From Pachyseris speciosa (taxonomy: Eukaryota > Cnidaria > Anthozoa > Scleractinia > Pachyseridae), in assembly GCA_016490735.1 (NCBI GenBank), contig JAEMWC010000048.1:273501-337500 (forward strand): a stretch of 64,000 nt of DNA, in the 5' to 3' direction. The first letter of the stretch is position 1, and each line of letters begins with the position of its first letter. This document shows positions 47,501 to 56,599 of this stretch, piece by piece. The position numbers and the translations under genes were made by a program. The notes beneath the pieces are model-generated. The model was not told the DNA's origin. It searched no databases and saw only the letters and a program-made list of their open reading frames with translations.

Positions 47501-50500
47501 GAGATCAGAGAGAGCAGCATAACAGAAGCCTCACTTGACAGGACAGCAATGGCACCTGTGACCTGGCAAGTCCACCCGGTCCGCCATTGATAGTCGTATA
47601 AGTAATATTTTCCATGCCACAATGCATCCTTCACACCTAACATGATAAGGTATACACCCATCATGCCATCTGAAATCGCTAAATTCATCAACATGATACT
47701 CTGCACAACATTCTTTTCTTTGAACTTCAGACGCCAGAAAATCACAAAAACTGCTCCTAACAAGGAGAGAGAGCCAATGATCCAGATGCTTATCCTTGGA
47801 GCTCGATGCCTGAACATGCTGTCACAGTTTGCAAAGTTGTCATTGAAGGGATAGTCACATGCAGCATCCTCTTTGTATTCCAAGTGACAACACATCAGGT
47901 TTGTGTCAAGTGACCTGCAATCATAAACAGTGTTGAATTAAACTACAAGAAAAACAGATCAGAAGGCAGAAACTCAGATACGAAAGGAGATGAGATTATT
48001 TAGAGCTGATACTGCAGGTCAAACAATGAATAAGTACATAATAAATAAATAAATAAATAAATATAAAAATATTATCACTGCACCAGTGCCAAGCCTTCAT
48101 TTGCTAAAACATATTGCAGAGCCCTTCCCGAAGATTCTGGAAGTCAACATTCTCTTACTGCCAAATAAAAAGAAACCTGCAATCTGAGCGGAGTACAAAA
48201 CGTGTAAACCTGAAGGTGTGACCCAATCTGTCTCTGATAGCAAAACTGTTAAAAATGTTTTGAGGGAAACCTTTCCTCAAGATAATGCAAGGACGTGTTG
48301 GCCACTGTACCCATTCATCTCCTCTTGACCTTGCATTTTTATGTAGTACATCCCAGAAATTTCTTGAGACCACTGGCTCAACTTTAAAGGATCTTTCTCA
48401 TTACCATTTGCAAGATTTCTAAGATGAAGGCCCTAATTCTCCAATTGATAAATTACAGCTGTTACCTCCCTCAGATCAACTCATTTCAGAATTAATGAGG
48501 ATATTTTGCCATCTGTGATGTACGAGATTTTTCTATCAGCACTTTTAAATTCTCTAACAACAGTATGGCGACTACTGACGTGAAACGTACAAAACCTTCT
48601 TACACTCTTAAAATGTCAATAAAATTCTCGAAAAAGCCCTCAGGAAGCTCGCTCATTTCATTGTAATGCAGGAATCTGAAATAAAGAAAAACTAATAGTA
48701 AACGATTGGCTGAAGTTCTCGTAACGTTTAATTTGCTTAAATGGAAACTGATTGAATTTTTTGGGTTATTTTAAGGCAATTAATCATAAATAATTTCAAA
48801 GAGAAACGAATTCTTATTGAACTTTAGTTTGATTTTACTGTATACAATATCCCTGCTTTGTCTGGGAAGACTCAGATAGCCCTCGCGCACTTACAATTGT
48901 TTGGCTGAAGGAATATTTCAACTAGATCTCGAATGTGTTAATGATGTAATTCAATTTGAGTTACTGTGTTGTGGACGACTCATCAATAAAAAAGCTAGAG
49001 GAACATATTGCCCTATAATTATAAGCCTCAAACAAACTCTATATTTTGTTGACAGGTTTTGATGCAGGTAGTCCAATCCACTGACTACTGACGTACAAAA
49101 TGCAGTATCTTCTGGTTTATTGAATATTTTCTAGAGTTAGCACCATTCACTAAAGTAATTGCCTCAGCTCTTGACCCATCGTAATTACCCTGATAGTTTT
49201 TGTTTATTAGGTTTATAAATTAAAAATATAACGATGGCATTTACTTACAGGAAACGCAGATCTTTGAGATCAATAAATGTCTGCAGTGACACTTTGCGTA
49301 TCTTATTGTCAACAAGGTTACTGATGAAAAATGTTGTATATTACGAATGATTAAAAAGGTCGTATCCTGTGTTATGGTAGGCAGCGCCAAAGTGCACCTG
49401 ATTACCCTTTGACGTGTGTAGATGACACCTTTACCATCTTGAGTGACATTGCTACGAAGGTGACCTCAGACTAATATGGTATCACAAGCTGGGGCATTGC
49501 ATGTAAAACTAGGTTGCATAAAATTAAAACTAAGCAGAATAAATGCGTTAGTGGCTATACAACAGCCCATTGGTCAAAAGCCGTCACGTTGATCCGCTTC
49601 ACCATGGAAACCGAGACTGACAACACAATTTCCTTTCTTGACATGTTGGTGACTAGATACTTGAATTGATACCTCTCTACCAGTGTCTAGAAAAAGCCTA
49701 CACCACTGACCAGTACTTAGCTAGCGTATGATTCAAATCAACCTTAATATTATTTAAAACGGGGTATTATCGAGTACCTGTAGGATCGATCAAAACACTC
49801 ATAATTAAATCATCAGTTATCTCTAAAGGAAAGAAACTCCTTTCAAAGGGTTCAGTATCCGAGCCTCTTTGTTGTTGCCTATAACAACAGGTATACAAAC
49901 TGTTTTCAGATCTGACACAGCACTTAGCTGGATCACACCTAGTAAGACAAGACGGAGTACAGGGTAGTGTACAAGATTCCTTGCAAATGTGGTAAGGTCT
50001 ATATTGGAGAGACGAGAAGACCTTTGCATGGAGGTATCAAGGAACACGACAGAGAGATACATGTCGCTCGAACTCAATCCTCCGCAGTTTCAGAACACAG
50101 CAATGAGACCGGGCATTATCTGTTCTTGGATAAGACTTTATCCTGGCAACATCAACAGAGACAGTGGAATCGAAATTCCTAAAGCCAGGATACCCATGAT
50201 TAAACAACATAACAGCCGATCGTTACCAAAGCGGAATGTCGAGGGAACGATTTAAGGTTTTAATGACAATTTGTGACCCCTTTCAGTAATTCCCAAAGCT
50301 TCCAAACTGGAGGACAAAACGATGGGTTTTCTTTCTGTTAGGAGAAACAAACCTTTCAAATGTAAAATAATCGTTTGTTTAGCCTTTCAGATTGGGAATT
50401 AACTGAAAGGGGTCTCTTGAAATTAGCCCATCAACAACAGCCCAGGTGAGGATCGAAACGTGCCAATTACCACCAACTACGGCGCTACTTACACTACTAA

Positions 50501-51844
50501 ACAGCCAGTGGACCCCATGGCCTAATGAAGACCATCAATATAGCGATCAAAGTGTCGCGATCTACATCTATGTGGCTAAATCATGAGACAAACGATTAAC
50601 TCATCTATCAGTTTTAATTTTTTTCACGACTCACATTGACAACAGGTTCTTCAGGCCTTTAAAAATCCCTTCTGGCAAATCTTGAAGTTCATTTTGAGAC
50701 AAATACCTAAAAAGGTACAGCAGCAGATATTATAGTGTACACCATAAAAGGAAACCTAGCCTCCCACACTGGGAATTGACCATTCAATCACATTCGTTTT
50801 TTATAAATATGATTTACAACTTACAGATCGTATAACTTATCCAGGCCTCGAAACTGATCACGATAGAGCCTCCTCAGCTTGTTGTTATCCATTTTACTGT
50901 AAAGTTAAAAAATCAGCCTCAGTTTGGTTCAATGTTTCAAACTTTACAAGTAGAATTATAACTTGCAACTTTTAATTAACTCGTTATTTCTGCCAAAGTT
51001 CTTAAGGGACTTGATTCAGCAGGGCTTTGATCTATCTAAACTGGTTATCCAACAAAATCAAACATTGGTTTTGGAAATGGGACAACCATAAAACTGTTGA
51101 ACATGGAGGATGTTGTCCGAGTTCGCAAATCTCTTTCCGCAAAGGACTGTGTTTCAATACTAATGTAGCCACTCACGCGGGCAGTGGGCAAGACGTACAC
51201 TGTATATTGTTGTCCAAATGTTCTCTTGCAGTGATTTCATGATGTCTTCAGTGGTCATGCCGGGGGCTGACACTAAGTGATTAGCTCTGAAAGTCAGCTA
51301 TTTGTACCCACTTCCTTAAATCTCACCTTCTGAGAATAGCTTTGTTAAAAGTGGGTATTGATATCATTCTTTTCCTCTGGACACTTCCGCTCAAAGGGAT
51401 TAATTGGGAACTGCACGCGACACACCCCCTATTCATAGGCGTACTTTATATAATATTGTATGTCGTACTGTATTTCAGTTTCTATCACTCTGGAAGTGCG
51501 AAGACGCTGTTGAGTAGATCAACAGACAACAACTCAAATAAATAGGGGAGAGAAAGACTCTTTTCCGCGTGCAACAAAGGAAATAGGACACGTCTGCGCG
51601 CAGGCTGCAGTCGAGTGGGACTTATTAATTTTTCGACATCTCTTTCACTTACAGTATTTTTATTTCAGTGATGTTATGGAAGATGTCACGGGGTAAATCC
51701 TCAATTTTGTTGTTATGCATCAGCCTTCAAAGATGAAATAACCACAAGAAAAATATACGTTTGTAATAACAAGAACCTAAAATGTACTAAACTGATTTCT
51801 GTTGTCTGTTTTCATGTAACCCGTCTCTTTAAATACTGGGGATG

Positions 51845-51879
<35 letters not shown>

Positions 51880-53098
51880 GAGTGAAACACGAAAATTTGG
51901 TTTATCAACGGAGTTGATAATGTAAATTGACCACCGCACAGGGATTCGATTAGCTGAAGTTTCGAGCGTTAGCCCTTCGTCGGAGCGAATCGAGGAATTG
52001 TGGGTTGTGTATGGTTTATATACAGAAAATGGAGCTACGCTATTGGTGGTAACATGGTAACGTGAAAAACAGGAATAAATTAACTGAATGAAAAGCGCTC
52101 GTTGATACCGTGGGGATTAAGAGTGCTAATTTGAAAGATCAGTTTTTGCTCGAGCGGTAGTTCCGAAAAGATTCTAGCAGTTTCTGGATCATTTTGCAGT
52201 ATCTTAAAATTATTAAGAATGAGAGAATTTTTCGAGAAACGTGGCTATCCTGATTCTGTGGTTCAATCGGGCCATCACCGCGCTCAGCAGATTGATCAAC
52301 AGTCAGCACTACATACGTCACAAAAGGAAAAGAATGACAGAATTCCATTCACCCTCACATTTCACCCTCATAATAACCCAGTTAAAGCCATCATTCTTAA
52401 TAACTTTAAGATACTGCAAAATGATCCAGAAACTGCTAGAATCTTTCCGGAACCACCGCTGACTTCATTCAAACGCGACAAAAATGTAGGTAACTTTCTA
52501 GTTAAAAGCGCATTCAAATCAACTGAACAACCTGGCACTTTTAAATGCGCGCGCTCGCGATGCAAAACTTGTCCTTTCATTCAAAACACTGACAAAATAT
52601 CGGGCCCTAAGCGATCTGTTAGATCACTGATCGTTTCATGTGTACCTCCGCAAATGTTATCTATTGCATAAACCTGCACATTATGCAAAAAGTTATACAT
52701 CGGCGAAACAGGAAGACGACTAGGTGATCGATTCCGAGAACATCTTCGTGATGTTGAGAAAAAGATGACAAAGACGCATCCAAACCTGTCGCTCGGCATT
52801 TTAATCTCCCTAACCATTCCAAACAACACATGCCGATCTCCGGCCTTTCCCTATACATCAAGGTACCACGGAAAGCCGTAAAAATCTCGAGCAAAAACTG
52901 ATCTTTGAAATTGGCACTCTTAATCCCCACGGTATCAACGAGCGCCTTTCATTCAATTAATTTATTCCTGTTTTTCACGTTACCATGTTACCACCAATAG
53001 CGTAGCTCCATTTTCTGTATATAAACCATACACAACTCACAATTCCTCGATTCGCTCCGACGAAGGGCTAACGCTCGAAACTTCAGCTAATCGAATCC

Positions 53099-53129
<31 letters not shown>

Positions 53130-55628
53130 CGTTGATAAACCAAATTTTGGTCTTCAAATACTGGTTTGGCATCTTCATTGATGATACTACCCTCTCGGAT
53201 TCGCAATTGGCCGACCCAAAGATTCAGTAATGATAAATTAAAAACTTTAATTAAAGTAACATTTCTGGAATTTAAATAGCATGACATTTTACTGTACAAG
53301 GAATACATTCCCACAAAGATGATTAACGGAACCAGCATTTAGTTTTATTCATTTTAAGACAAAAACTGTCATTTCCTTAATTAGCTTAAATAAAATTGGT
53401 GTTGAAATTGAAACAATTTATGCTATGATAATTTTGTTGATAGCTGAGTTAATCTTTTGTCTCACGATTGAGTCACAGAGATGTGAATCGCAACGTTTCG
53501 ACCGCTATACTGCTGGTCTTCATCAGGCGATGGTGTCGACTGGCTGCATGTGAGTATAAGAAGCACCGTGGCTGGTGGTGATTGGTGCGTTTCGATCCTC
53601 GCTTAGGCTGTTGTTGATTGGAGGATTTCGATCCTTGTCGTTCAGACTAGAAATTGTTCCTTCAGCGGTCCGCTTTGGTATTGATCGGCTGTTGTGGTGT
53701 TTGATCGTGGGCATCCACGCTTCAGGAATTTCAATTTCACTGTCCCTGTTGATGTTGTTAGGGTGAAGTCTTATGTGAATAGCCTCTTTAACCATACGGG
53801 TGTACTAATGTGGGTCTCGGTCAATAAATTTAATTTCTTTACAGAGCGGATAATGTCCGGTCGCGTTGCTATGTTCTGAAACGGCGGAGGATTGGGATCG
53901 AGCAAGCCGTATGTCTCTATCGTGTTCCTTAATCCGTTCATGCATAGATCTTCCCGTCTCTCCAATATAAACCTTGCCACATTCGCAGGGAATCTTGTAG
54001 ACTACTCCATCTAGGTGTGATCTAAGAGTTGTGTCTAAGAGTTGTAGGCAACGGCGAAGAGCCTCCGATATGCCTTTGACGTATGGCAGAACCACAGTAG
54101 ACTTAATTTCGGGTTCAGGTTCTTTAGTGGCTGTTCGTCCCTTGGTTTTCGTAAGATTTTTTACAAACGAAAACGGATAAACGTTGGAAACAAGGACCGA
54201 TGAGAGGTGTTTCTTTTCATGAGAGATAACTGATGGTTTTGTTATGAGGCGTTCGGATCGATCGTACAGGCACTTGACAATACCGCGTTTTACAGATTGT
54301 GGGTGGTGTGAATCATACGCTAGGTACTGGTCAGTGTGTGTAGGCTTTCTGTAAACACTGGTAGAGAGGTATCCGTTCGAATCCGTGATGATCAACGTAT
54401 CAAGGAAGGGAATTGAGTTGTCATTCTCAGTTTCCATTGTGAAACGGATCGTTGGCTGTTGACTGTTGAGGTGTTGTAAAAACGAGTCAACTTTGTCACG
54501 ATCTAAGATGGTAAAGGTGTCATCCACATATCGTTTCCAGATCTTAAGTGTACAGGGCGTCGATGTTAAAGCTTGCTCCTCAAAACCCTCCATGTAGAGG
54601 TTAGCTATCACTTCGGATACCGGGCTACCCGTGGCTGCTCCTTCTTGCTGTTCGTAAATCAGTCCATCCTACTGGAAGTATGTGGATCTAAGAACGAAAC
54701 TCAAGATGTCTGCAATCTGCGTAGGTGTTAAAGTCGTGCGGTTGGCAAGGCACGGGTCAGCTTCTAGTTTTCGCAGTGCAGTCTGTACTGCTCCTTCGAT
54801 TGGAACGTTCGTAAACAGAGACACTACGTCAAAAGACACCATGATCTTGTTTTCTAGTACCCTTTCATCGTTCATAATGGACACAAAATGAGCTGGGTTG
54901 TCAACTGTGTACTCTGAGTTCCCTGTTAGGGGAGGTAATACATCGGCTAAGTAGGAAGACAGATCATAAGCAAAGGTGTGTACACAAGAGACTATAGGTC
55001 TCAGTGGTGTGTTGGCCTTGTGTATCTTGGGAAGGCCATAAATTCTAGGTGGTTGCTTATGCTTGGGCCTGATCTTGTTATACACAGAATCTGTCAAGTG
55101 TCCACCTCGCTTCAGGCTCAGAAGTTTCTCAGTCAACTTTCGGGTCCTTCTTAAGAAGTCGGTATTAACAGGGACAGTGGAATTGAAATTCCTGAAGTGT
55201 GGATGCCCACGATCAAACACCACAACAGCCGATCAATACCAAAGCGGACCGCTGAAGGAACAATTTCTAGTCTGAACGACAAGGATCGAAATCCTCCAAT
55301 CAACAACAGCCTAAGCGAGGATCGAAACGCACCAATCACCACCAGCCACGGTGCTTCTTATACTCACATGCAGCCAGTCGACACCATCGCCTGATGAAGA
55401 CCAGCAGTATAGCGGTCGAAACGTTGCGATTCACATCTCTGTGACTCAATCGTGAGACAAAAGATTAACTCAGCTATCATTTGAAACCACGATGACGAAC
55501 ACCTTTCATGATAATTTTGTTCTTAACGTCATTTTAGCTAATAAATTTACACTTACAGCTTTTTAAGCCTTGGAAGGTTCCCAAAAAGTCCTGGTTTCAA
55601 ATGCTGCACCTCGTTGCCAGAGAAGTCC
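38848..55628 (-). CDS. LRR-containing rhodopsin-like GPCR (LGR / relaxin-receptor type), 5' end missing
   Basis: Cell-surface receptor combining an extracellular leucine-rich-repeat domain with a seven-transmembrane core; the family binds glycoprotein hormones or relaxin-like peptides. Exons found (minus, 5' to 3'): 55628-55557, 51724-51653, 50896-50825, 50706-50635, 49320-49249, 48675-48604 (LRRs), 47914-46906 (7TM), then tail exons 46030-45949, 45743-45663, 39452-39381, 38945-38865. LRR exons are all 72 nt with the same phase, a hallmark of LGR genes, and every junction keeps frame. More LRRs and the signal peptide are expected upstream, but none is recognised between 55629 and 64000. The last exon may read on to TAA at 38850-38848 or splice at GTAAGT (38864). 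The subtype (RXFP-like or other) is inferred. Confidence 0.88.
38865..38945 (-). CDS. Receptor cytoplasmic tail exon 4
   Basis: Basic segment DVRKRTITHDVSGKPATKK. It begins in the phase left by the previous exon. It ends at a strong donor (ACA then GTAAGT), but reading through gives only six more codons before TAA, so it may be the terminal exon. The choice is unresolved. Confidence 0.6.
39381..39452 (-). CDS. Receptor cytoplasmic tail exon 3
   Basis: Encodes AATSRHRRERKTDDGSPRLP, a charged and probably disordered tail. Acceptor AACAG and donor GTAAGC; phase 1 at both edges matches its neighbours. Confidence 0.7.
39535..39990. mobile_element. Two tRNA-Thr-derived SINE copies in opposite orientation
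   Basis: One copy runs on the minus strand through 39535-39745, with the tRNA-like head at 39676-39604. A second, 5'-truncated copy runs on the plus strand at about 39840-39990, ending in the TTTTTTTCAGGCTTC and GCAATTGCATAAATTGCG tail. Together they form a large imperfect inverted repeat inside a receptor intron. Confidence 0.7.
39604..39676 (-). tRNA. tRNA-Thr(GGT)-like sequence, SINE head
   Basis: 73 nt that fold as a tRNA: acceptor GGCTTCA/TGAAGTC with one G-T, D-arm GCTC...GAGC, anticodon loop CCGGTAT (GGT), T-arm TGGGTTCAAACCCC. U33 is replaced by C and the anticodon stem has one mismatch. The same sequence with the same 3' tail is repeated elsewhere in the window, so it is most likely a SINE promoter and not a working tRNA gene. 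Confidence 0.45.
40376..41570. repeat. 1.2-kb low-complexity CCAA/TCAA tract
   Basis: Alternating TCAATCAA and CCAACCAACC tetranucleotide-like repeats with frequent interruptions; almost no G on the plus strand. It generates long Gly/Trp/Val/Leu or Asn/Gln/Ser/Ile artefact ORFs. In a receptor intron. Confidence 0.93.
41880..41990 (-). mobile_element. tRNA-derived repeat fragment
   Basis: The minus strand reads ATGGCTTCTTAGCTTAATTAG then GTTGGTAGAGCACTGCACTGG: an A-box-like tRNA head. TGATCATCGCAGTTG flanks it, as in the other tRNA-derived SINEs here. A nearby inverted copy of GGCTTCTT/GCTCCCAGATGG suggests a small foldback at 41970-42060. Confidence 0.5.
41991..45447 (+). pseudogene. CR1/jockey-like LINE, interrupted and mutated
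   Basis: Plus-strand non-LTR retrotransposon inside the receptor gene. In order: a linker segment with LSKPWITGALRKSI, an RT start with LKSGKATGP, then, beyond a 1.15-kb insertion, FGFRSNHNTDHAIL, GFSKAFDTVNHEILL, GSVLGPLLFLLYINDF and the catalytic FADDANLFY. The C-terminal portion ends at 45060. Damage includes an in-frame stop just after NKLEY (about 44030), a frameshift near 44510 and a deletion near 42335. The 3' end is a GTT microsatellite at about 45425-45447, as usual for CR1-like tails. Endonuclease sequence is not recognised. Confidence 0.8.
42578..43732. mobile_element. 1.15-kb insertion in the LINE with 10-bp inverted ends
   Basis: Ends GTCGTGGATA and TATCCACGAC. LINE coding sequence stops at the left edge and resumes right after the right edge. 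No transposase is recognised inside and no clear target duplication is visible, so the superfamily is open. Confidence 0.55.
45663..45743 (-). CDS. Receptor cytoplasmic tail exon 2, Glu/Gln-rich
   Basis: Encodes EQEQEGEEQQEQQQHGNVDD and a few more residues. Acidic, glutamine-rich and likely disordered. Phase 1 at both ends joins exactly to 45949 and 39452. Confidence 0.75.
45949..46030 (-). CDS. Receptor cytoplasmic tail exon 1
   Basis: Encodes VQGILKRILGKPWSYVRR and IFPCGQTEE: the amphipathic helix 8 region and a cysteine that could be palmitoylated, directly after the TM7 exon. Acceptor TGCAG, donor GTAGCT. Confidence 0.8.
46906..47914 (-). CDS. Receptor seven-transmembrane exon
   Basis: One 1009-nt exon carries the whole 7TM core and the cysteine-rich hinge before it (CCHLEYKEDAACDYPF). 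Hydrophobic segments, counted from the internal Met, lie at about residues 35-54, 66-86, 111-133, 154-176, 209-235, 269-290 and 304-326. NPILY closes TM7 within LPINSAINPILYTFS, and KRVFCIILTDALCWFPV is TM6; both are typical LGR motifs. The DRY position reads DRV. The extracellular loop 1 cysteine (GWTC) and loop 2 cysteine (VVCLP) for the conserved disulfide are present. Acceptor TTGCAG at 47915; donor GTATGA. Confidence 0.92.
48604..48675 (-). CDS. Receptor LRR exon (last before hinge)
   Basis: 72 nt, one leucine-rich repeat: FLHYNEMSELPEGFF then ENFIDILR. The donor GTAAGA at 48603 leaves two bases that join the G of the 7TM exon in frame. The consensus is slightly worn (ENFIDILR for xNLxxLxx), as usual for a final repeat. 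Confidence 0.85.
49249..49320 (-). CDS. Receptor LRR exon
   Basis: 72 nt. Encodes NLVDNKIRKVSLQTF then IDLKDLRFL. Acceptor CATCAG, donor GTAAGT, same phase as the other LRR exons. Confidence 0.85.
49385..50610 (+). pseudogene. Decayed Penelope-like element, plus strand
   Basis: Fragments in order: an RT catalytic-region remnant (VDDTFTIL), a METETDNTISFLDML segment, a GIY-YIG nuclease piece KIPCKCGKVYIGETRR (ORF from 49967), a mutated hammerhead at 50514-50561, and the TGAGACAAACGATTAACTCA end. It is the same family as the 53.4-55.5 kb copy, inverted relative to it, and full of frameshifts and stops. It lies in the receptor intron between 50635 and 49320. Confidence 0.75.
50514..50561 (+). 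ncRNA. Mutated PLE hammerhead
   Basis: Corresponds to the intact motif at 55386-55430, but the core reads CTAATGA and the second core strand reads ATCAAAGTG instead of GTCGAAACG. Predicted inactive. Confidence 0.6.
50635..50706 (-). CDS. Receptor LRR exon
   Basis: 72 nt. Encodes YLSQNELQDLPEGIFKGLKN then LLS, a near-ideal LRR (LxxNxLxxLPxGxFxxLxxL). Donor GTGAGT. Confidence 0.88.
50825..50896 (-). CDS. Receptor LRR exon
   Basis: 72 nt. Encodes KMDNNKLRRLYRDQFRGLDK then LYDL. Acceptor TTACAG, donor GTAAGT; it joins the next exon in frame. Confidence 0.87.
51653..51724 (-). CDS. Receptor LRR exon
   Basis: 72 nt. Encodes LMHNNKIEDLPRDIFHNITE then IKIL. Acceptor TTGAAG, donor GTAAGT. Confidence 0.87.
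51893..53147 (+). pseudogene. Penelope-like element remnant with 262-bp inverted ends
   Basis: The arms 51893-52154 and 52886-53147 are near-identical inverted repeats. Between them the plus strand encodes the C-terminal RT/linker part (ORF 52219-52671, with FTLTFHPHNNPVKAIILNNF and CARSRCKTCPF), then in other frames a GIY-YIG nuclease piece with KKLYIGETGRRLGDRFREHL near 52690-52745. Both ends carry a decayed hammerhead-like block (CGACGAAGGGCTAACGCTCGA). RT catalytic sequence is absent. It lies in the receptor intron between 55557 and 51724. Confidence 0.78.
53425..53438 (+). repeat. Left target duplication of the PLE
   Basis: ATGATAATTTTGTT, repeated at 55508-55521 on the other side of the PLE. 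Confidence 0.6.
53487..53531 (-). ncRNA. PLE hammerhead ribozyme, intact core
   Basis: Minus strand: stem I ATCGC/GCGAT, core CTGATGA, stem II AGACC...GGTC around AGCAGTATAGC, GAA, stem III ACGT as a tiny palindrome, then U before predicted cleavage (GTT triplet). All core residues are present; the very short stem III suggests dimeric activity. Confidence 0.75.
53805..54611 (-). CDS. PLE reverse transcriptase C-terminal part plus GIY-YIG nuclease
   Basis: 268 codons. The catalytic YVDDTF lies at about residues 28-33. IPFLDTLIITDSNGYLSTSV is near residues 68-87, and CECGKVYIGETGRSMHERIK marks the GIY-YIG domain (about 208-227), with an EHSNATGH motif after it. It joins the upstream ORF through one TAG codon at about 54666, so the element's single protein is split. 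The downstream part overlaps the inverted end sequence. Confidence 0.82.
   Translation of the reverse strand: MIANLYMEGFEEQALTSTPCTLKIWKRYVDDTFTILDRDKVDSFLQHLNSQQPTIRFTMETENDNSIPFLDTLIITDSNGYLSTSVYRKPTHTDQYLAYDSHHPQSVKRGIVKCLYDRSERLITKPSVISHEKKHLSSVLVSNVYPFSFVKNLTKTKGRTATKEPEPEIKSTVVLPYVKGISEALRRCLQLLDTTLRSHLDGVVYKIPCECGKVYIGETGRSMHERIKEHDRDIRLARSQSSAVSEHSNATGHYPLCKEIKFIDRDPH
54669..55223 (-). CDS. PLE reverse transcriptase N-terminal part, truncated
   Basis: RT motifs PPRIYGLPKIHKANTPLRPI, AYDLSSYLADVL, VSFDVVSLFTNVPIEGAVQT and a segment ending in STYFQ before TAG. Upstream it runs directly into inverted 3'-end sequence, so the first residues (MVFDRGHPHFRNFN) are not true RT. It is 5'-truncated. 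Confidence 0.8.
   Translation of the reverse strand: MVFDRGHPHFRNFNSTVPVNTDFLRRTRKLTEKLLSLKRGGHLTDSVYNKIRPKHKQPPRIYGLPKIHKANTPLRPIVSCVHTFAYDLSSYLADVLPPLTGNSEYTVDNPAHFVSIMNDERVLENKIMVSFDVVSLFTNVPIEGAVQTALRKLEADPCLANRTTLTPTQIADILSFVLRSTYFQ
55386..55430 (+). ncRNA. PLE hammerhead ribozyme in the inverted end
   Basis: Identical in sequence to 53487-53531 but on the plus strand: ATCGC, CTGATGA, AGACC...GGTC, GAAAC, GTT, GCGAT. Transcripts through the element in either direction would therefore meet one hammerhead. Confidence 0.75.
55508..55521 (+). repeat. Right target duplication of the PLE
   Basis: ATGATAATTTTGTT, identical to 53425-53438. About 38 bp of extra sequence lies between the recognised PLE end and this repeat. 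Confidence 0.55.
55557..55628 (-). CDS. Receptor LRR exon (most upstream found)
   Basis: 72 nt. Encodes DFSGNEVQHLKPGLFGNLPR then LKKL. It begins with one base that must join an upstream exon in phase 2, so the coding sequence continues upstream, but I find no further LRR exon before 64000. Confidence 0.83.
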
Positions 55629-55699
55629 CTGAAGAAGCAAACATCAGTTATTAACGATACAAGCTCCCTTCGCCCGTGAAAGACTAAGCAAGAAATGAA

Positions 55700-56110
55700 T
55701 AGATGGATGGATGAATGAATGAATGAACGAATGAATGAATGTAGTTATTGCCACCAGCCAGTTAAAATCATTGTCATGACCATGAACATTGTTAACACAA
55801 TTAACATAGCCGCCATAAATAGCACCATCATCAACACCATTACAAACACCTCTACTGCCGCCATCAACATAAACAACACTTCCATTACATAATCATCATC
55901 ATCATCATCATCACCATTACAATCAAATAAACAATAGAAAATAATGTATGGAAGCAGATTAAAAAAATCAACATTACAGTAATCACGCCACTGCCACCAC
56001 CACATATACCCACCATCGCCACTATCACCATTACCACCACCATAAGCATCCCTAACCGCACTGCTATCACCACCAGCCTCAACATTACCACTGCTATGGT
56101 CATCACCGAC
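55700..56110. repeat. Simple-repeat region: (AATG)n, (CAT)n and ACC-rich tracts
   Basis: ATGAATGAATGA at about 55705-55740, CATCATCATCATCATCA at about 55890-55912 and ACCACCATCACC-type sequence to 56110. The minus-strand Met/Val-rich ORFs are artefacts of this bias. Confidence 0.85.
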
Positions 56111-56583
56111 CACCACGAACAACACCGTAGTAGTATATCATGGTCAGAATTAGCCGGATTTGTGGATTCCCTTTGGATTCCCTCGCAAAAAGTGGATTCC
56201 CTTCATTACATATGCTGGATTCCCTCACAAAAAAAGAATGGATTCTTCCATACTAATAAGTATCGAGGTTCACTAATCAGCGTCGCACTTCTACAATAAA
56301 AATAATGGGCTTGCCTAGGCGTGCCCGGTCTCTTTTAACCATGATTGGCTCATGTAGAATCTATTTTGTGTTCAAAATAAAAACGCGCTTTTCGTTGGTA
56401 GCGTCAACCTTGCTTTCCGCTCCGTTAGTCACTAATTATTCAAAACTAGTGATCCAAACTAACCTATATTTGCATACAAACTCTGAAGTAAAAAAGCCCA
56501 TGGGACATCCTTGAAACCACTGCCATTCAACAACGACAATAGACGGCTTAAGTTGTTTGGAACGATCAATATAAACACGCGAC

Positions 56584-56599
56584 TAATATGAATTACACG
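56584..56599 (+). repeat. Left target duplication of the small retrozyme insertion
   Basis: TAATATGAATTACACG, repeated exactly at 57000-57015. Confidence 0.85.

Larger units (their letters stand above)
53439..55507 (-). mobile_element. Penelope-like element with hammerheads at both inverted ends
   Basis: A minus-strand PLE in a receptor intron. The RT region begins in the ORF 55223-54669 (RIYGLPKIHKANTPLRPIVS; VSFDVVSLFTNVPIE) and continues after one in-frame TAG into the ORF 54611-53805, with the catalytic YVDDTF, IPFLDTLIITDSNG, and a GIY-YIG nuclease (YKIPCECGKVYIGETGRSMH). The 3' end at 53439-53765 is repeated in inverted form at about 55155-55469, as in known PLE pseudo-LTR arrangements. 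The RT N-terminus is truncated. Flanked by a 14-bp duplication. It would move by target-primed reverse transcription if intact; this copy has the TAG and the truncation. Confidence 0.87.

Noticed and set aside
47338..47854. Plus-strand ORFs inside the receptor exon
   Set aside because: Antisense shadows of the 7TM exon.
53575..53766. Plus-strand 63-codon ORF, repeated inverted at 55151-55342
   Set aside because: It is the PLE end repeat read backwards; no protein evidence.
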